From NCBI GenBank assembly GCA_016929905.1, contig JAFGHX010000358.1:1-50153 (forward strand): a DNA stretch of 50,153 nt. The letters are read 5' to 3'. The translations under genes were made by a program, and so were the position numbers. Of the stretch, positions 25,224-33,396 are shown one piece after another. Within the stretch, counting starts at the first letter, position 1, and every line of letters starts with the position of its first letter. This DNA comes from Kiritimatiellia bacterium (GTDB taxonomy: Bacteria > Verrucomicrobiota > Kiritimatiellia > JAFGHX01). The notes under the pieces are model-generated. The model ran no database searches. It was not told the DNA's origin and worked only from the letters and a program-made list of their open reading frames with translations.

Positions 25224-25262
25224 CGCGGAGGACGAGCGGATCGTGCGCCTCTGCGAGTCCGC
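25222..25262 (+). pseudogene. Fragment of a second GH38 mannosidase
   Basis: About 40 bases match 15359-15400 in the GH38 gene with few changes; GAEDERIVRLCESAG corresponds to GAEDDLIVRLYESAG. It abuts the regulator fragment, with both in the same relative orientation as at the intact divergent locus, as if everything between them had been deleted. Confidence 0.7.
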
Positions 25263-25277
25263 GGGTGCGGAGCCCAC

Positions 25278-25403
25278 CGCGCCGACGGCGAACAGGTGAT
25301 CGTGCGTGAGAAACCGCAAGTCCGGCTCGATGCGCCGATCTTCCGGGCCATGCAGGCGGCGTTGACAAGCGCAAACCGTGTTGCGTATGGTGGCACGGAA
25401 TGA
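25278..25403 (+). pseudogene. Short coding remnant, origin unclear
   Basis: One open frame reads ADGEQVIVREKPQVRLDAPIFRAM before a stop at 25401. The style resembles the C-terminal end of Gfo/Idh/MocA oxidoreductases, but I cannot confirm this by eye. It lies in a stretch of gene debris before the sigma factor's upstream element. Confidence 0.25.
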
Positions 25404-25455
25404 CGCCGAACGCGCGTCGGGTTCCCGAAGATCGCGGCACCTTGGCGCCGTTGGG

Positions 25456-25492
25456 CGACATGTTTGGGGCCGTTTCCGGATAGGGGAAACAG
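25456..25492 (+). promoter_or_regulatory. Two-part upstream element, copy 1 (sigma factor gene)
   Basis: CGACATGTTTGGGG begins at 25456 and CGGATAGGGG at 25477, an offset of 21 bp. It ends about 20 bases before GTG 25509. No TTGACA/TATAAT-type pair is apparent here. Four other copies with identical offset lie at 28637, 30147, 33325 and 41370. Confidence 0.65.
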
Positions 25493-25508
25493 CAAGCGAG
25501 GTCTGGCC

Positions 25509-26051
25509 GTGCCATCCATGCGCCGCGAAGAAGTGGTGAAGGAAGCGTTGAAATATCAGGACGCGATCGTCGGCTATGCGTTCGCGATCCTGCGCGACTG
25601 GGAACTGGCGCGTGACGTCGGCCAGGACGTGTACATCGTGGTGATGGAGAAGTGGCGGGACTTCCGGCCGGGTACCAGCATGTTCCACTGGGTGCGCCGG
25701 ATCGCCCGGAACAAGGCCTTGCAGGTGCTGGACAAGCGCAGGCGCGAGATCCCGAAGGTCGACGACGAGCTGCAGCAGCTCGTGAACGACGCGGTGGACG
25801 AGAAGGTCGACGAGGCGGCGGCGCACAAACAGCGCCTGATGCGCAAGGCGCTCCAGCATTGCATGGCCCAGCTCCGGACCGAGTCGGTGGAACTGCTCAA
25901 GGGCTTCTATGCCCAGCGCCGCTCGTGCGAAGCGCTGGCTGCGCTGCAGAAGCGGACGGTCAACGCGGTGCGCCTGGTTCTCTCCCGCACGCGCGACCAA
26001 CTGCGCAAGTGCATGATCGGGCGGATGGCCGCGCTGGAGGCGCAACAGTGA
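25509..26051 (+). CDS. ECF-like RNA polymerase sigma factor
   Basis: The 180-residue protein has sigma-70 region 2 (about 10-80: YQDAIVGYAFAILRDWELARDVGQDVYI, FHWVRRIARNKALQVL) and region 4 (about 115-170: LLKGFYAQRRSCEALAALQKRTVNAVRLVLSRTRDQL). It resembles the sigma subfamily found in planctomycetes and verrucomicrobia. GTG 25509 is chosen because GAGG lies 7 bases upstream; ATG 25518 is an alternative that loses three residues. Its stop overlaps the start of the FecR-LamG gene by four bases (GTGA), so the pair is translationally coupled. The two-part element upstream suggests it may control its own transcription. Confidence 0.85.
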   Translation: MPSMRREEVVKEALKYQDAIVGYAFAILRDWELARDVGQDVYIVVMEKWRDFRPGTSMFHWVRRIARNKALQVLDKRRREIPKVDDELQQLVNDAVDEKVDEAAAHKQRLMRKALQHCMAQLRTESVELLKGFYAQRRSCEALAALQKRTVNAVRLVLSRTRDQLRKCMIGRMAALEAQQ

Positions 26052-27772
26052 GCGAGCCGGCCACAACGCTGTATGAGAAGTATTTCCAGGGGCAACTCGC
26101 CCCCGCGGACACGGCGGCGCTGAAGCGGCTCCTGCGCGAAGACGACCGGGCACGGGCCGAGTTCGCCGAGTCGGCCCTGGAATGGAGCCTGATCGCAACC
26201 GTTGCCGCGGAGGTGGCCGCGTTCCGGCGCGAAATGGGGACGCCGGGCGCCGGCCCGCAACCCGACGACGAGAAGGCGGGCGAGAGCCGCGCCCCTCGCT
26301 TCAGAACCGGCGCCCGCCCCCTGCCCGCCTACCCGCTGCCCCGGCCGCGCGCCGCGTGGGCGTGGTGGGTGACGGGGCTCGCGGCGGCGGTGCTGATCGC
26401 GATCGGGCTCGCGCTGCACGTCGCCGAGCTGCGTCCGGTTTCCGAGACAACGGCTCACCTGGCGCAACTCGAAGAACTGAACGGCGACGTCGTCATCGTG
26501 GCCCGGGCCGGCGAACGCGCGGGCCGGGCAGGCGCGAATCTGGCACGAGGCGAGACCGTCCGGGCGCGAGGGCCACTCAGCGCGGCCGTGCTGGCTTATC
26601 CGGACGGGACGCGCCTGGAACTGGCGGCCGGCGCGGAGATCACGGTGGCGGACGGCACGGCGGCAGAACCCGGCGCGCGGCCGCTCAGGACACGCACCGC
26701 CGGCAAGTGCCTGGTTTTGCGCCGGGGCCGGCTGATCGCTTCGGTCGCGCGCCAGCCTGCGGGCCGCCCCATGCTCGTGGCGACGCCGCACGCCGAAATC
26801 AAGGTGCTCGGCACCCGCTTCTCGATCGACGTCGCGCCCGAGGCGACCGAAGTGGAAACACGCGAGGGGCGCGTGGAGGTCACGAACCGAAAGACCGCCC
26901 GCTCGGCCGTGGTGGAGGCCGGCTACGCGGCGCGGGTCGGAACGGACACACTCGTGTTGAAGGCCCGGACCGGCACCGGGCAGACGGGTGAGCGGGTCAA
27001 GGACGGGCTCGTCCTGCTCTACCGGTTCCGGGAAGGACGCGGCGCCGTTGTCCGCGATGATTCCGGCTACGGCGCGCCGCTGAACCTCGCGATCCAGGAT
27101 CCGGACGCCGTCTACTGGATCCCCGGCGGCGGACTGGGCGTCCGCTCGCCCACCATGATCCGGTCGAGCTCGCGCCCCGTCAAGATCGTCGAGGCCTGCC
27201 GGCTCAGCAACGCGATCACGATCGAAGCCTGGCTCAAGCCCGCCCATCCCGACCAGCCGCTTGACCGTCCGGCCCAATCGCCGCCCGCGCGCATCGTGGC
27301 GGTCTCCGCCGATATCGGGAACGCCGACTTCCTGCTCGGCCAGGAGGCAACGGCGTACGTGTGCCGGCTGCGAACGACGGGCACATCGGTCGGCGGCCAG
27401 CCTGCGCTCGTGACGCATGACGACATCGTCAGGACCGAGTTGACCCACGTGGCATTCACGAGGACCGCGGCGGGACGTGTCGCCCTCTACGTGAACGGCG
27501 CCGAGGTCAGCCGCGGGCAGATCGACCAACCGGATCCGCGGACCAAGACAAGAGGGTTTTCCGAGTCCAGACTCGTGCGCGGCACCTTCGCCAACTGGCG
27601 GCCGGAGTACCCGCTCCTGCTCGCCAACGAGGCGTCCGGCGACCGCCCCTGGCTCGGCGAGTTGTTCCTGGTCGCGATCTACAACCGCGCCCTCACCGAG
27701 CCCGAACTCCTCCGCCACTACGAAGCCGGAGCCGGCACGCCGGCCGCCCGGACACAGGCGCGGCGGCCGTAG
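26048..27772 (+). CDS. FecR-domain membrane protein with LamG domain
   Basis: The 574-residue protein has a cytoplasmic N-terminus (1-100), one membrane segment (about 104-127: AWAWWVTGLAAAVLIAIGLAL), a FecR domain (about 140-300: LNGDVVIVARAG, LELAAGAEITVADG, ATPHAEIKVLGTRFSIDV, REGRVEV) and a C-terminal LamG/concanavalin-like sandwich (about 330-565: GLVLLYRFREGRGAVVRDDSG, AIYNRALTEPELLRHYEAG). FecR proteins relay surface signals to a partner sigma factor; here a sugar-binding-like LamG replaces a TonB signalling partner. It starts with GTG 26048 behind GGAGG, overlapping the sigma gene, so it is probably the sigma factor's regulator. Confidence 0.85.
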   Translation: MSEPATTLYEKYFQGQLAPADTAALKRLLREDDRARAEFAESALEWSLIATVAAEVAAFRREMGTPGAGPQPDDEKAGESRAPRFRTGARPLPAYPLPRPRAAWAWWVTGLAAAVLIAIGLALHVAELRPVSETTAHLAQLEELNGDVVIVARAGERAGRAGANLARGETVRARGPLSAAVLAYPDGTRLELAAGAEITVADGTAAEPGARPLRTRTAGKCLVLRRGRLIASVARQPAGRPMLVATPHAEIKVLGTRFSIDVAPEATEVETREGRVEVTNRKTARSAVVEAGYAARVGTDTLVLKARTGTGQTGERVKDGLVLLYRFREGRGAVVRDDSGYGAPLNLAIQDPDAVYWIPGGGLGVRSPTMIRSSSRPVKIVEACRLSNAITIEAWLKPAHPDQPLDRPAQSPPARIVAVSADIGNADFLLGQEATAYVCRLRTTGTSVGGQPALVTHDDIVRTELTHVAFTRTAAGRVALYVNGAEVSRGQIDQPDPRTKTRGFSESRLVRGTFANWRPEYPLLLANEASGDRPWLGELFLVAIYNRALTEPELLRHYEAGAGTPAARTQARRP

Positions 27773-27887
27773 CCGTGCGGCAGGCGGCAGGCAAGCGGCC
27801 AAATATCGGCTCGTTCGGGGCCGAGGCGCTCGCGTTCGGGCTGACGGCGGCCCGCCAGATTCTGTCTCTGCCTGTTTCTCCGCCGGC

Positions 27888-27916
27888 TTGCACCGGGTGA
27901 AGCCGTCGTGTATGCT
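27888..27916 (+). promoter_or_regulatory. Promoter of the MNT gene
   Basis: TTGCAC at 27888-27893, a 17-base spacer and TATGCT at 27911-27916 form a sigma-70-type promoter about 40 bases before ATG 27958. Confidence 0.6.
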
Positions 27917-27957
27917 GTGAGAGTGCTGCGGTGCAGGCAAGCAGGGAGCGGCCAAGA

Positions 27958-28383
27958 ATGGCGAAGAGTCGCGGGCAGGTTCAGACCCAGATCCGCCGAA
28001 TCGTGAAACGCCTCGTCCGGCGTTTCCACCCGGATCGCATCATTCTCTTCGGTTCGCATGCACGCGGCAACGCCAGTCCTGACAGTGATGTGGACATTCT
28101 GGTTGTCATGCCGGTGGAGGGCGCCAAGAGAGAAGCCCAGTTGCAGATTCGCGCCGCTCTGCATGATGTTCGCCTGCCGAAAGACGTGATCCTTAGCACG
28201 CCTGATGAGTTCGCCTGGCGCAAGGATGTCGTGGGTACCATCGAATATCCGGCCGCCCGTGAAGGCAAAGTGCTGTATGCCCGAATATGTCAAGGCGCTG
28301 CTGGTCTTCAAAGGCGTACCGTTTCCGAAGAGCCACAGCATCGATGCACTCCTTGCCCTGTTGCCTCGGGCTCTGCGCCCTGA
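27958..28383 (+). CDS. MNT-type nucleotidyltransferase (antitoxin)
   Basis: The protein carries the minimal nucleotidyltransferase motif ILFGSHARGNASPDSDVDILVV (GS...D-x-D) in about the first 60 residues and the usual C-terminal REGKVLYA. In MNT/HEPN pairs this protein adds nucleotides to the toxin. After GKVLYA (about 28278) the frame runs on for some 35 residues that belong to a different reading frame of the HEPN gene and end at 28383; that tail is an artefact of a deletion joining the two genes. The catalytic part is intact, so it may still be active. ATG 27958 has GGGAG nearby. Confidence 0.75.
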   Translation: MAKSRGQVQTQIRRIVKRLVRRFHPDRIILFGSHARGNASPDSDVDILVVMPVEGAKREAQLQIRAALHDVRLPKDVILSTPDEFAWRKDVVGTIEYPAAREGKVLYARICQGAAGLQRRTVSEEPQHRCTPCPVASGSAP

Positions 28384-28573
28384 ACTCGACGCGATCGAAC
28401 AGGACAGGCTGACCGAATACGCCACAGTCACCCGGTATCCGGGAGACTATGGGCCCATCCCCCTGAAAGAAGCCAGGAAAGCAGTGGCGATCGCACGCCG
28501 GGCGCGAAGAGATCTGCGCCGCTGCATGCCTCTCAGTGTCCTCAGACGCAAGAGGGTCCCCCGTAAGGCGTAG
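28277..28573 (+). pseudogene. HEPN-domain toxin, N-terminally truncated
   Basis: ATG 28277 opens a 98-residue frame reading YVKALLVFKGVPFPKSHSIDALLALLP, then RYPGDYGPIPLKEARKAVAIARRAR. These are the middle and end of a minimal HEPN protein of the type paired with MNT enzymes. The first 40-50 residues are missing, and the sequence starts inside the last codons of the MNT gene. A deletion of roughly 150 bp across the gene junction explains both the lost HEPN start and the overrun of the MNT frame. Confidence 0.75.
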
Positions 28574-28636
28574 CTTCCGGCGACACGAGGTAGAAGCGGG
28601 ATCCGCGACAGTTCCTCCGAAATGTGTCGCATGACA

Positions 28637-28673
28637 CGACATGTTTCCGGCCCTCGCCTGATTCCTAACATAG
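28637..28673 (+). promoter_or_regulatory. Two-part upstream element, copy 2 (serine hydrolase)
   Basis: CGACATGTTTCCGG begins at 28637 and CTGATTC at 28658, offset 21 bp; the second half differs from CGGATT at one base. It lies about 45 bases before GTG 28717. Confidence 0.6.
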
Positions 28674-28716
28674 AGCCGCAGCTACGCGGCACACAACGGA
28701 CGAAGGAGCCATCCGA

Positions 28717-30078
28717 GTGAAACGGTCCGTCGAATCCAAGCTTGAATCCGCCTTTGACCTGGTCGAGACTGCCGTTTCCTGCGGCATTCTGCCGGGGGCC
28801 GGGGTGCTGGTGATGCACAACGGCGAAGTCCTCCTCCAGCAGGCCTACGGGCTCTGCGACGTGGAGAACCGCCGCGCGTTCACGCCCGAAACGATCGGCT
28901 GGATCGCCTCGATCACCAAGCCGGTGACCGCCGCCGCGGCGATGAGACTGGTCGAGGACGGCAAGCTCACGCTCGATGACCCGGTCGCCAAGTACCTCCC
29001 GGAATTCGCCCGGCGCGAAGACGGGCGACTGCACCATACGATCACCGTTCGGCACCTCCTGACGCACACATCGGGCCTGCCCGTAAGCCCGCCGCTGCGC
29101 AAGCGCGACGTGTTTGACCCGTTCTGGTACAGTCAGAAGCTCGAAGAGACGATCCCGTCCATCGCGGAGGCGGCCCTCGCATTCGCGCCCGGCACCGAAG
29201 TGGAGTACTCGAATTCCGCCTATTATGTGCTCGGCCGTGTGATTGAAGTGGCGGCCGGCCGCCCGTACGAGGCGTACGTCAAGGAGGTGATTCTCGACCC
29301 GCTGGGCATGAACGAAAGCTACTACCCCGCCACACTCCCCGCGGCCGAAGCGGCGCGCATTGCCGTGGTCTATCGCGCCAATCGGCAGAGACCCCGCTGG
29401 GCCCTGTTCCGCTACGATCCCTCCGTCCAAATGCTGAACAGCCTGCCGGACGGCGGGCTGTTCTGCACGGCACGCAATCTGGCGAAGTTCTACCAGATGT
29501 TCGTCGACAACGACGACCGGGTGCTGAGCAAGCAGTCGGTCGAGGCGATGCTGAGCGAACAGGTGCCCGGGCGTGGGCTGGGTTGGTCCCGCCGGCACGG
29601 CGGACTCGCGCACGGCGGGTCGAGCGGCGCTTTCGGCTGGGCCGATCCACCGGCCGGCCTGGTCGGCATTCTCCTGTTCCAGTTCAACGACTTCGGCTCG
29701 GTCCAGAGGCTGCGCTCCGAATTCGTCGCGGCGGTACGGGCCGCGTTCGGCCTGAATCATCCAAGCCCCGCATTTGCCGTGCCGACCGCGAAGCCCTGGG
29801 CCTTCGAAATCGGCAGGGAACAGGACGGCGCGACCGCCTGCAAGGCCGCGAACGTCCGGGCCGAACTGCGTGCGCCCTCAGGCCGAACGTTCACCGTTCA
29901 GGCCTCGGCCAAGGACGGCCAATGGGTGGCGCACACCACACTCGATGAAGAGGGCGTATGGCAGGTCACGACCAGTTCGAACCCGCCCCTGCGCCGGCTC
30001 GCCTCGCGCTTCTGGTTCGAGGCGTCGGCCGGCCGACCGAACGTGCCGGCAAGCAGCAGCCGGGCTGGACACTCTTGA
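28717..30078 (+). CDS. Beta-lactamase-family serine hydrolase
   Basis: The 453-residue protein has the three active-site motifs of class C beta-lactamase/esterase-type enzymes: S65-I-T-K68, Y164-S-N166 and H299-G-G301. The catalytic domain occupies about residues 10-350, and a C-terminal extension of about 100 residues (TAKPWAFEIG onwards) looks like a beta-rich lipocalin-like or sandwich module. There is no signal peptide, so it is more likely a cytoplasmic esterase or peptidase than a drug-resistance enzyme. GTG 28717 has AAGGAG with an 8-base spacer. It is preceded by copy 2 of the two-part element and is not obviously co-transcribed with its neighbours. Confidence 0.8.
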   Translation: MKRSVESKLESAFDLVETAVSCGILPGAGVLVMHNGEVLLQQAYGLCDVENRRAFTPETIGWIASITKPVTAAAAMRLVEDGKLTLDDPVAKYLPEFARREDGRLHHTITVRHLLTHTSGLPVSPPLRKRDVFDPFWYSQKLEETIPSIAEAALAFAPGTEVEYSNSAYYVLGRVIEVAAGRPYEAYVKEVILDPLGMNESYYPATLPAAEAARIAVVYRANRQRPRWALFRYDPSVQMLNSLPDGGLFCTARNLAKFYQMFVDNDDRVLSKQSVEAMLSEQVPGRGLGWSRRHGGLAHGGSSGAFGWADPPAGLVGILLFQFNDFGSVQRLRSEFVAAVRAAFGLNHPSPAFAVPTAKPWAFEIGREQDGATACKAANVRAELRAPSGRTFTVQASAKDGQWVAHTTLDEEGVWQVTTSSNPPLRRLASRFWFEASAGRPNVPASSSRAGHS

Positions 30079-30146
30079 TCGCCCCGCAAACGCGGGCGTG
30101 GTTGAGCGACGAATAGGGCCACGCGGATGAAAAGATGGGCGGTATC

Positions 30147-30187
30147 CGACATGTTCGGGCCCTTCCTCGGATTCATCTGGTGGAGAG
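30147..30187 (+). promoter_or_regulatory. Two-part upstream element, copy 3 (first tandem beta-helix gene)
   Basis: CGACATGTTCGGG begins at 30147 and CGGATTCAT at 30168, offset 21 bp. It lies about 70 bases upstream of ATG 30254, and no conventional -35/-10 pair is seen nearby. Confidence 0.65.
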
Positions 30188-30253
30188 TGAGAAATCAAAG
30201 ATAGCCACGGCGCCCGGCGTGTATGAACCAACCCTCTTGGAGCAAGCGACACG

Positions 30254-32581
30254 ATGACCCGAATTCGACGGACGATGGCGACTTTGGCGTTCTGCGCGGC
30301 ACTCCTTACGGCCGGGCTGGCCCAATCACCCGCCTTGCCGCCGGAAGACGCGCTGTTGCGGCAATACCTGGACCGGGACTTCCGGAAGAAGCACTTCGCG
30401 GTGAGTTTTGGGGACAACCGACATCTGGAGCCGAACTACCCGCCGCATATTCTGGAACGCGGGTTTCAGAACGATTCGCTGCTGAAACTCGGCTTCTTGA
30501 ACGTTCGGCATTATGCGAAGGGCGACGGCAAGACCGACGACACGGCCGCGCTGCGGCAAGCCATCTACGACGCCTCGTTCTTCGAGCTGACCGCCTATTT
30601 CCCGTCGGGGACCTACCTGGTCTCCGAGCCGATCCTGTGCCGGGCCTCGATTCCGCGCAGCATCGTTAAGAAGGGCTTCTTTCTGACAGGCGCACGGGAT
30701 CCCAGGCCGGTGATCCGGCTGGCCGATCGCGCGGCCCGGTTCCAGGACCCGAAGAATCCGCAGGCGCTTCTCCAGTTCTGGCTGCCGCCCATGAGCAACC
30801 GCCCCGGCAAGCACCCGATGGCCGATTCGGACAAGTGGCTGCACACGGAGCTCGGCTGGAAGTGCGACACGAGCACGCCGGCCGGGTTCATGGAACTGCT
30901 CGGGCTTCGGGACATCGATTTCGATCTGGGCACGGGCAATCCCGGTGCCGCCGCGATTCGCTGCGCGGGCGCGCAGGGCAACTACATCGAGAATGTCACC
31001 ATCCACGCGAACGACGGGTTTGCCGGACTGTACGACCTGATCGGGGCCGGCAGCTACATGGCCAACATCCGTATCGTCGGCGGCCGCTACGGGATCTACG
31101 CTTCACGAATCCAGGCCGGCTGCATCGCCGGGTTGCGATTGGAGAATCAAAGGGAGCTGGCCTTCGCGTTGCGCGACTACTCGAAGACGTTCCCTCTGGT
31201 CGGCTTCGAGATCGTCAAGGAGAAGGGCCCGGTATTCCGCGTTCAGGGCACGGGCAAGGCGCCGTTCCTGGCGTTGATTGACGGCACCGTCGAACTCGGC
31301 CAGGGCGGACCCGTCGTGGAGATCGAGCGGCCGGAACGCGAAGAGGACGGGAACATCTTCATGAAGAATGTGTACGTCCGTAACGCGACGGCCATCGTTC
31401 AGGGCGGTCCGCACCCGCCCGTCCCGCTCGCCGCGGATTCGCCCTGGACACACGTGGCGCTCTACGCCAGTTGCCTGGGCCTGACGGAGAACGTCGTGGC
31501 CGGCAGACCCGTGAGGACGGATTCCCGCCAGATCGAGCCGGCAGCCGCGCCGCCGGCCGACCTGGTCTCCCGGCACCTGTGGGACGAGGGGGCCTGCCCC
31601 CACCCGCTCGACCCGGACGTGGTGAACCTGAAGGACCCGCAGCGCATGGGGGAATGTGTGGCGAGGGGTGACGGCACGACGGACGACACCGCCGCGTTCC
31701 GCTACGCCCTCGCGCATTTCGAGAAAGTCCTGATCCCCAAAGGCATCTATGTGATCGCTGGGCCGCTGACACTGGGATCGAAAACGAAGCTGATCGGGAC
31801 GACACCGACTCATTCCGTCATCCAGGTCGACGACGCAAGCTGGCAGACAACGAAGCCCCAGACCATCTTCAGTACGGTCGACGACAAGGAAGCCCGCACC
31901 ATGATCGGACACTTCAGCGTGCTCTGTCGCTACGGCCCCCGCAATCTCTATGCCCCCCTCCTCTGGCGCGCAGGCCGGCATTCCGTGCTCAAGCAGATCC
32001 GTTTCATCCCACACGTCGGCATCAACGGAGAATGGTATCGCGCGCCGGCCGGCGAATGGCCGCACCCGTTTCAAATGGTGACCGTCACGGGCAACGGCGG
32101 CGGGAAGTGGTACGGGCTATGGATTCTCAGCTTCTCGAAAGCCGGCTATTTCCGGAATAAGACGGGGCCCATGCCGGAATACCGGCATCTGCTCGTCGAG
32201 AATACGCACGAGCCGCTGGCCATCTATACGCATAACCCGGAGCATGCCGTCCCGTCGGCCGAGGCCGAGGTCGAGATCCGCAACAGCCGTGACGTCCAGA
32301 TCTACGGGATCAAGTCCGAAAGCACGAAGGACCAGAAGAACCTGTACCTCATCAAGAACAGCCGCAACGTAACCATCGCCGGCTACGCCGGCATCCGCGT
32401 CATGCGCAAGGGCTACGCGTTCTTCCGGGTCGTCGATTCGCAGGACGTGCTGCTCGGCGCCGTGCAGATGAGCCTGAAGCAACACACGATGGAGCCCGGC
32501 GCCTACACCGTGTTGCAGGTGGACCCCCGCGGCGAAATCGGCGTCCCAGGCGACAGAAACGTGAATCTCCTGATTCAATGA
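30254..32581 (+). CDS. Secreted tandem beta-helix protein (pectate lyase 3 / GH55-like), copy 1
   Basis: A signal peptide (MTRIRRTMATLAFCAALLTAGLAQS) precedes a 775-residue protein with two beta-helix entry motifs: GDGKTDDTAALRQAIYDA near residue 92 and GDGTTDDTAAFRYAL near 475. Each is followed by a short FPSGTY or IPKGIY strand and repeated coils. Two tandem beta-helices in one chain are the architecture of GH55 exo-beta-1,3-glucanases and related proteins; the substrate is not certain. A PPADLVSRHLW linker joins the halves. It is a diverged paralogue of the gene at 33397, and both are preceded by the two-part element. The ribosome site (GGAG about 14 bases away) is weak. Confidence 0.75.
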   Translation: MTRIRRTMATLAFCAALLTAGLAQSPALPPEDALLRQYLDRDFRKKHFAVSFGDNRHLEPNYPPHILERGFQNDSLLKLGFLNVRHYAKGDGKTDDTAALRQAIYDASFFELTAYFPSGTYLVSEPILCRASIPRSIVKKGFFLTGARDPRPVIRLADRAARFQDPKNPQALLQFWLPPMSNRPGKHPMADSDKWLHTELGWKCDTSTPAGFMELLGLRDIDFDLGTGNPGAAAIRCAGAQGNYIENVTIHANDGFAGLYDLIGAGSYMANIRIVGGRYGIYASRIQAGCIAGLRLENQRELAFALRDYSKTFPLVGFEIVKEKGPVFRVQGTGKAPFLALIDGTVELGQGGPVVEIERPEREEDGNIFMKNVYVRNATAIVQGGPHPPVPLAADSPWTHVALYASCLGLTENVVAGRPVRTDSRQIEPAAAPPADLVSRHLWDEGACPHPLDPDVVNLKDPQRMGECVARGDGTTDDTAAFRYALAHFEKVLIPKGIYVIAGPLTLGSKTKLIGTTPTHSVIQVDDASWQTTKPQTIFSTVDDKEARTMIGHFSVLCRYGPRNLYAPLLWRAGRHSVLKQIRFIPHVGINGEWYRAPAGEWPHPFQMVTVTGNGGGKWYGLWILSFSKAGYFRNKTGPMPEYRHLLVENTHEPLAIYTHNPEHAVPSAEAEVEIRNSRDVQIYGIKSESTKDQKNLYLIKNSRNVTIAGYAGIRVMRKGYAFFRVVDSQDVLLGAVQMSLKQHTMEPGAYTVLQVDPRGEIGVPGDRNVNLLIQ

Positions 32582-32845
32582 CCGCGCTGCCGTCCGAGGC
32601 CATCCGACAACCGAGCATCCGTGCGAGAGCAAGGATCGGGTGGCCGAATTCTTCGGCAACTCGGCCGAGCTGCATGTGACCGGGAAATGAACGCGGGGCC
32701 CCGTCGACGGGCACGCGCTCGCCCGCCAGCGGGGGAGCGCACACAATCCGGAGAGCGAATCCGTGGTGAGCCGCCCTTGCGGAAAGAGAAGGTCAGAGGA
32801 TGAACGCCGAAGTCGCGAAGCAGGAAACGAGAACGGACCGCAAGG
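32582..32845. other. Degenerate intergenic segment
   Basis: Between the beta-helix gene and the gingipain-like remnant there are about 260 bases with only short open frames, none recognisable. It is probably what remains of the deleted 5' part of the remnant that follows. Confidence 0.4.
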
Positions 32846-33295
32846 GCCGGCTACGAATGCATGGTGCTCAGCACCTGCACATTCGCTTCGCATCACACCT
32901 TCGACGGCAAGGAGATCACGTGGCAGGAGGTCCGCGAGACGGCCCCGAAACGCGTGTTGTGGTATCACATGCTTACCTCCGAACCCGGCCGGCACGACAC
33001 CGAGAACTACATCGGCGGCGTCTACCTCTTCGGCGACAACCCCACGCTCGCCATGTTCGCGGGCACCCAGCACAGTGGCGGGCCCGGCAAGGAAATCTAT
33101 CCCGCCCTGCTGGCCGGCGAGTCGTTCGGCGAAGCCTGGCGCAGCGCCGTCCAGTTCACGCTCGACCATCGCGGCGAGCCGAGAACGCTGTACGCGTCGT
33201 GGCGCGACAAGCCGGAAGTCGCACCCTATTCACCCGAGCTGCGCGCGCCCGGCGTTCTGCTCGGGGACGGAACGTTGAAGCTGCCGCGGGGATGA
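32846..33295 (+). pseudogene. C25/gingipain-like protein, truncated remnant
   Basis: About 150 residues remain: CMVLSTCTFASHHTFDG, then ENYIGGVYLFGDNPTLAMFAGTQHSGG and LLAGESFGEAW. This corresponds to the Cys-containing part of the intact protein at 35793 (VGGCSSGNFD, DNYWAGAHVF, LSASNDGG, RCLGEALL). The N-terminal 250 or more residues and all C-terminal modules are missing. Its position behind beta-helix copy 1 mirrors the intact order at 33397-39488, so it is the decayed second member of a duplicated gene pair. ATG 32861 has no good ribosome site. Confidence 0.65.
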
Positions 33296-33324
33296 CGCAG
33301 GCACCGAAGAAACCGCGGGAAAAC

Positions 33325-33366
33325 CGACATGTTCGGAGCCCCTTTCGGATCTGTTGTGTGTGGGCC
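33325..33366 (+). promoter_or_regulatory. Two-part upstream element, copy 4 (second tandem beta-helix gene)
   Basis: CGACATGTTCGGAG begins at 33325 and CGGATCTGTT at 33346, offset 21 bp, about 30 bases before the AAGGAGG at 33382 and ATG 33397. Confidence 0.65.
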
Positions 33367-33396
33367 TTCTGGCATCTGTCGTAAGGAGGACAGGCA

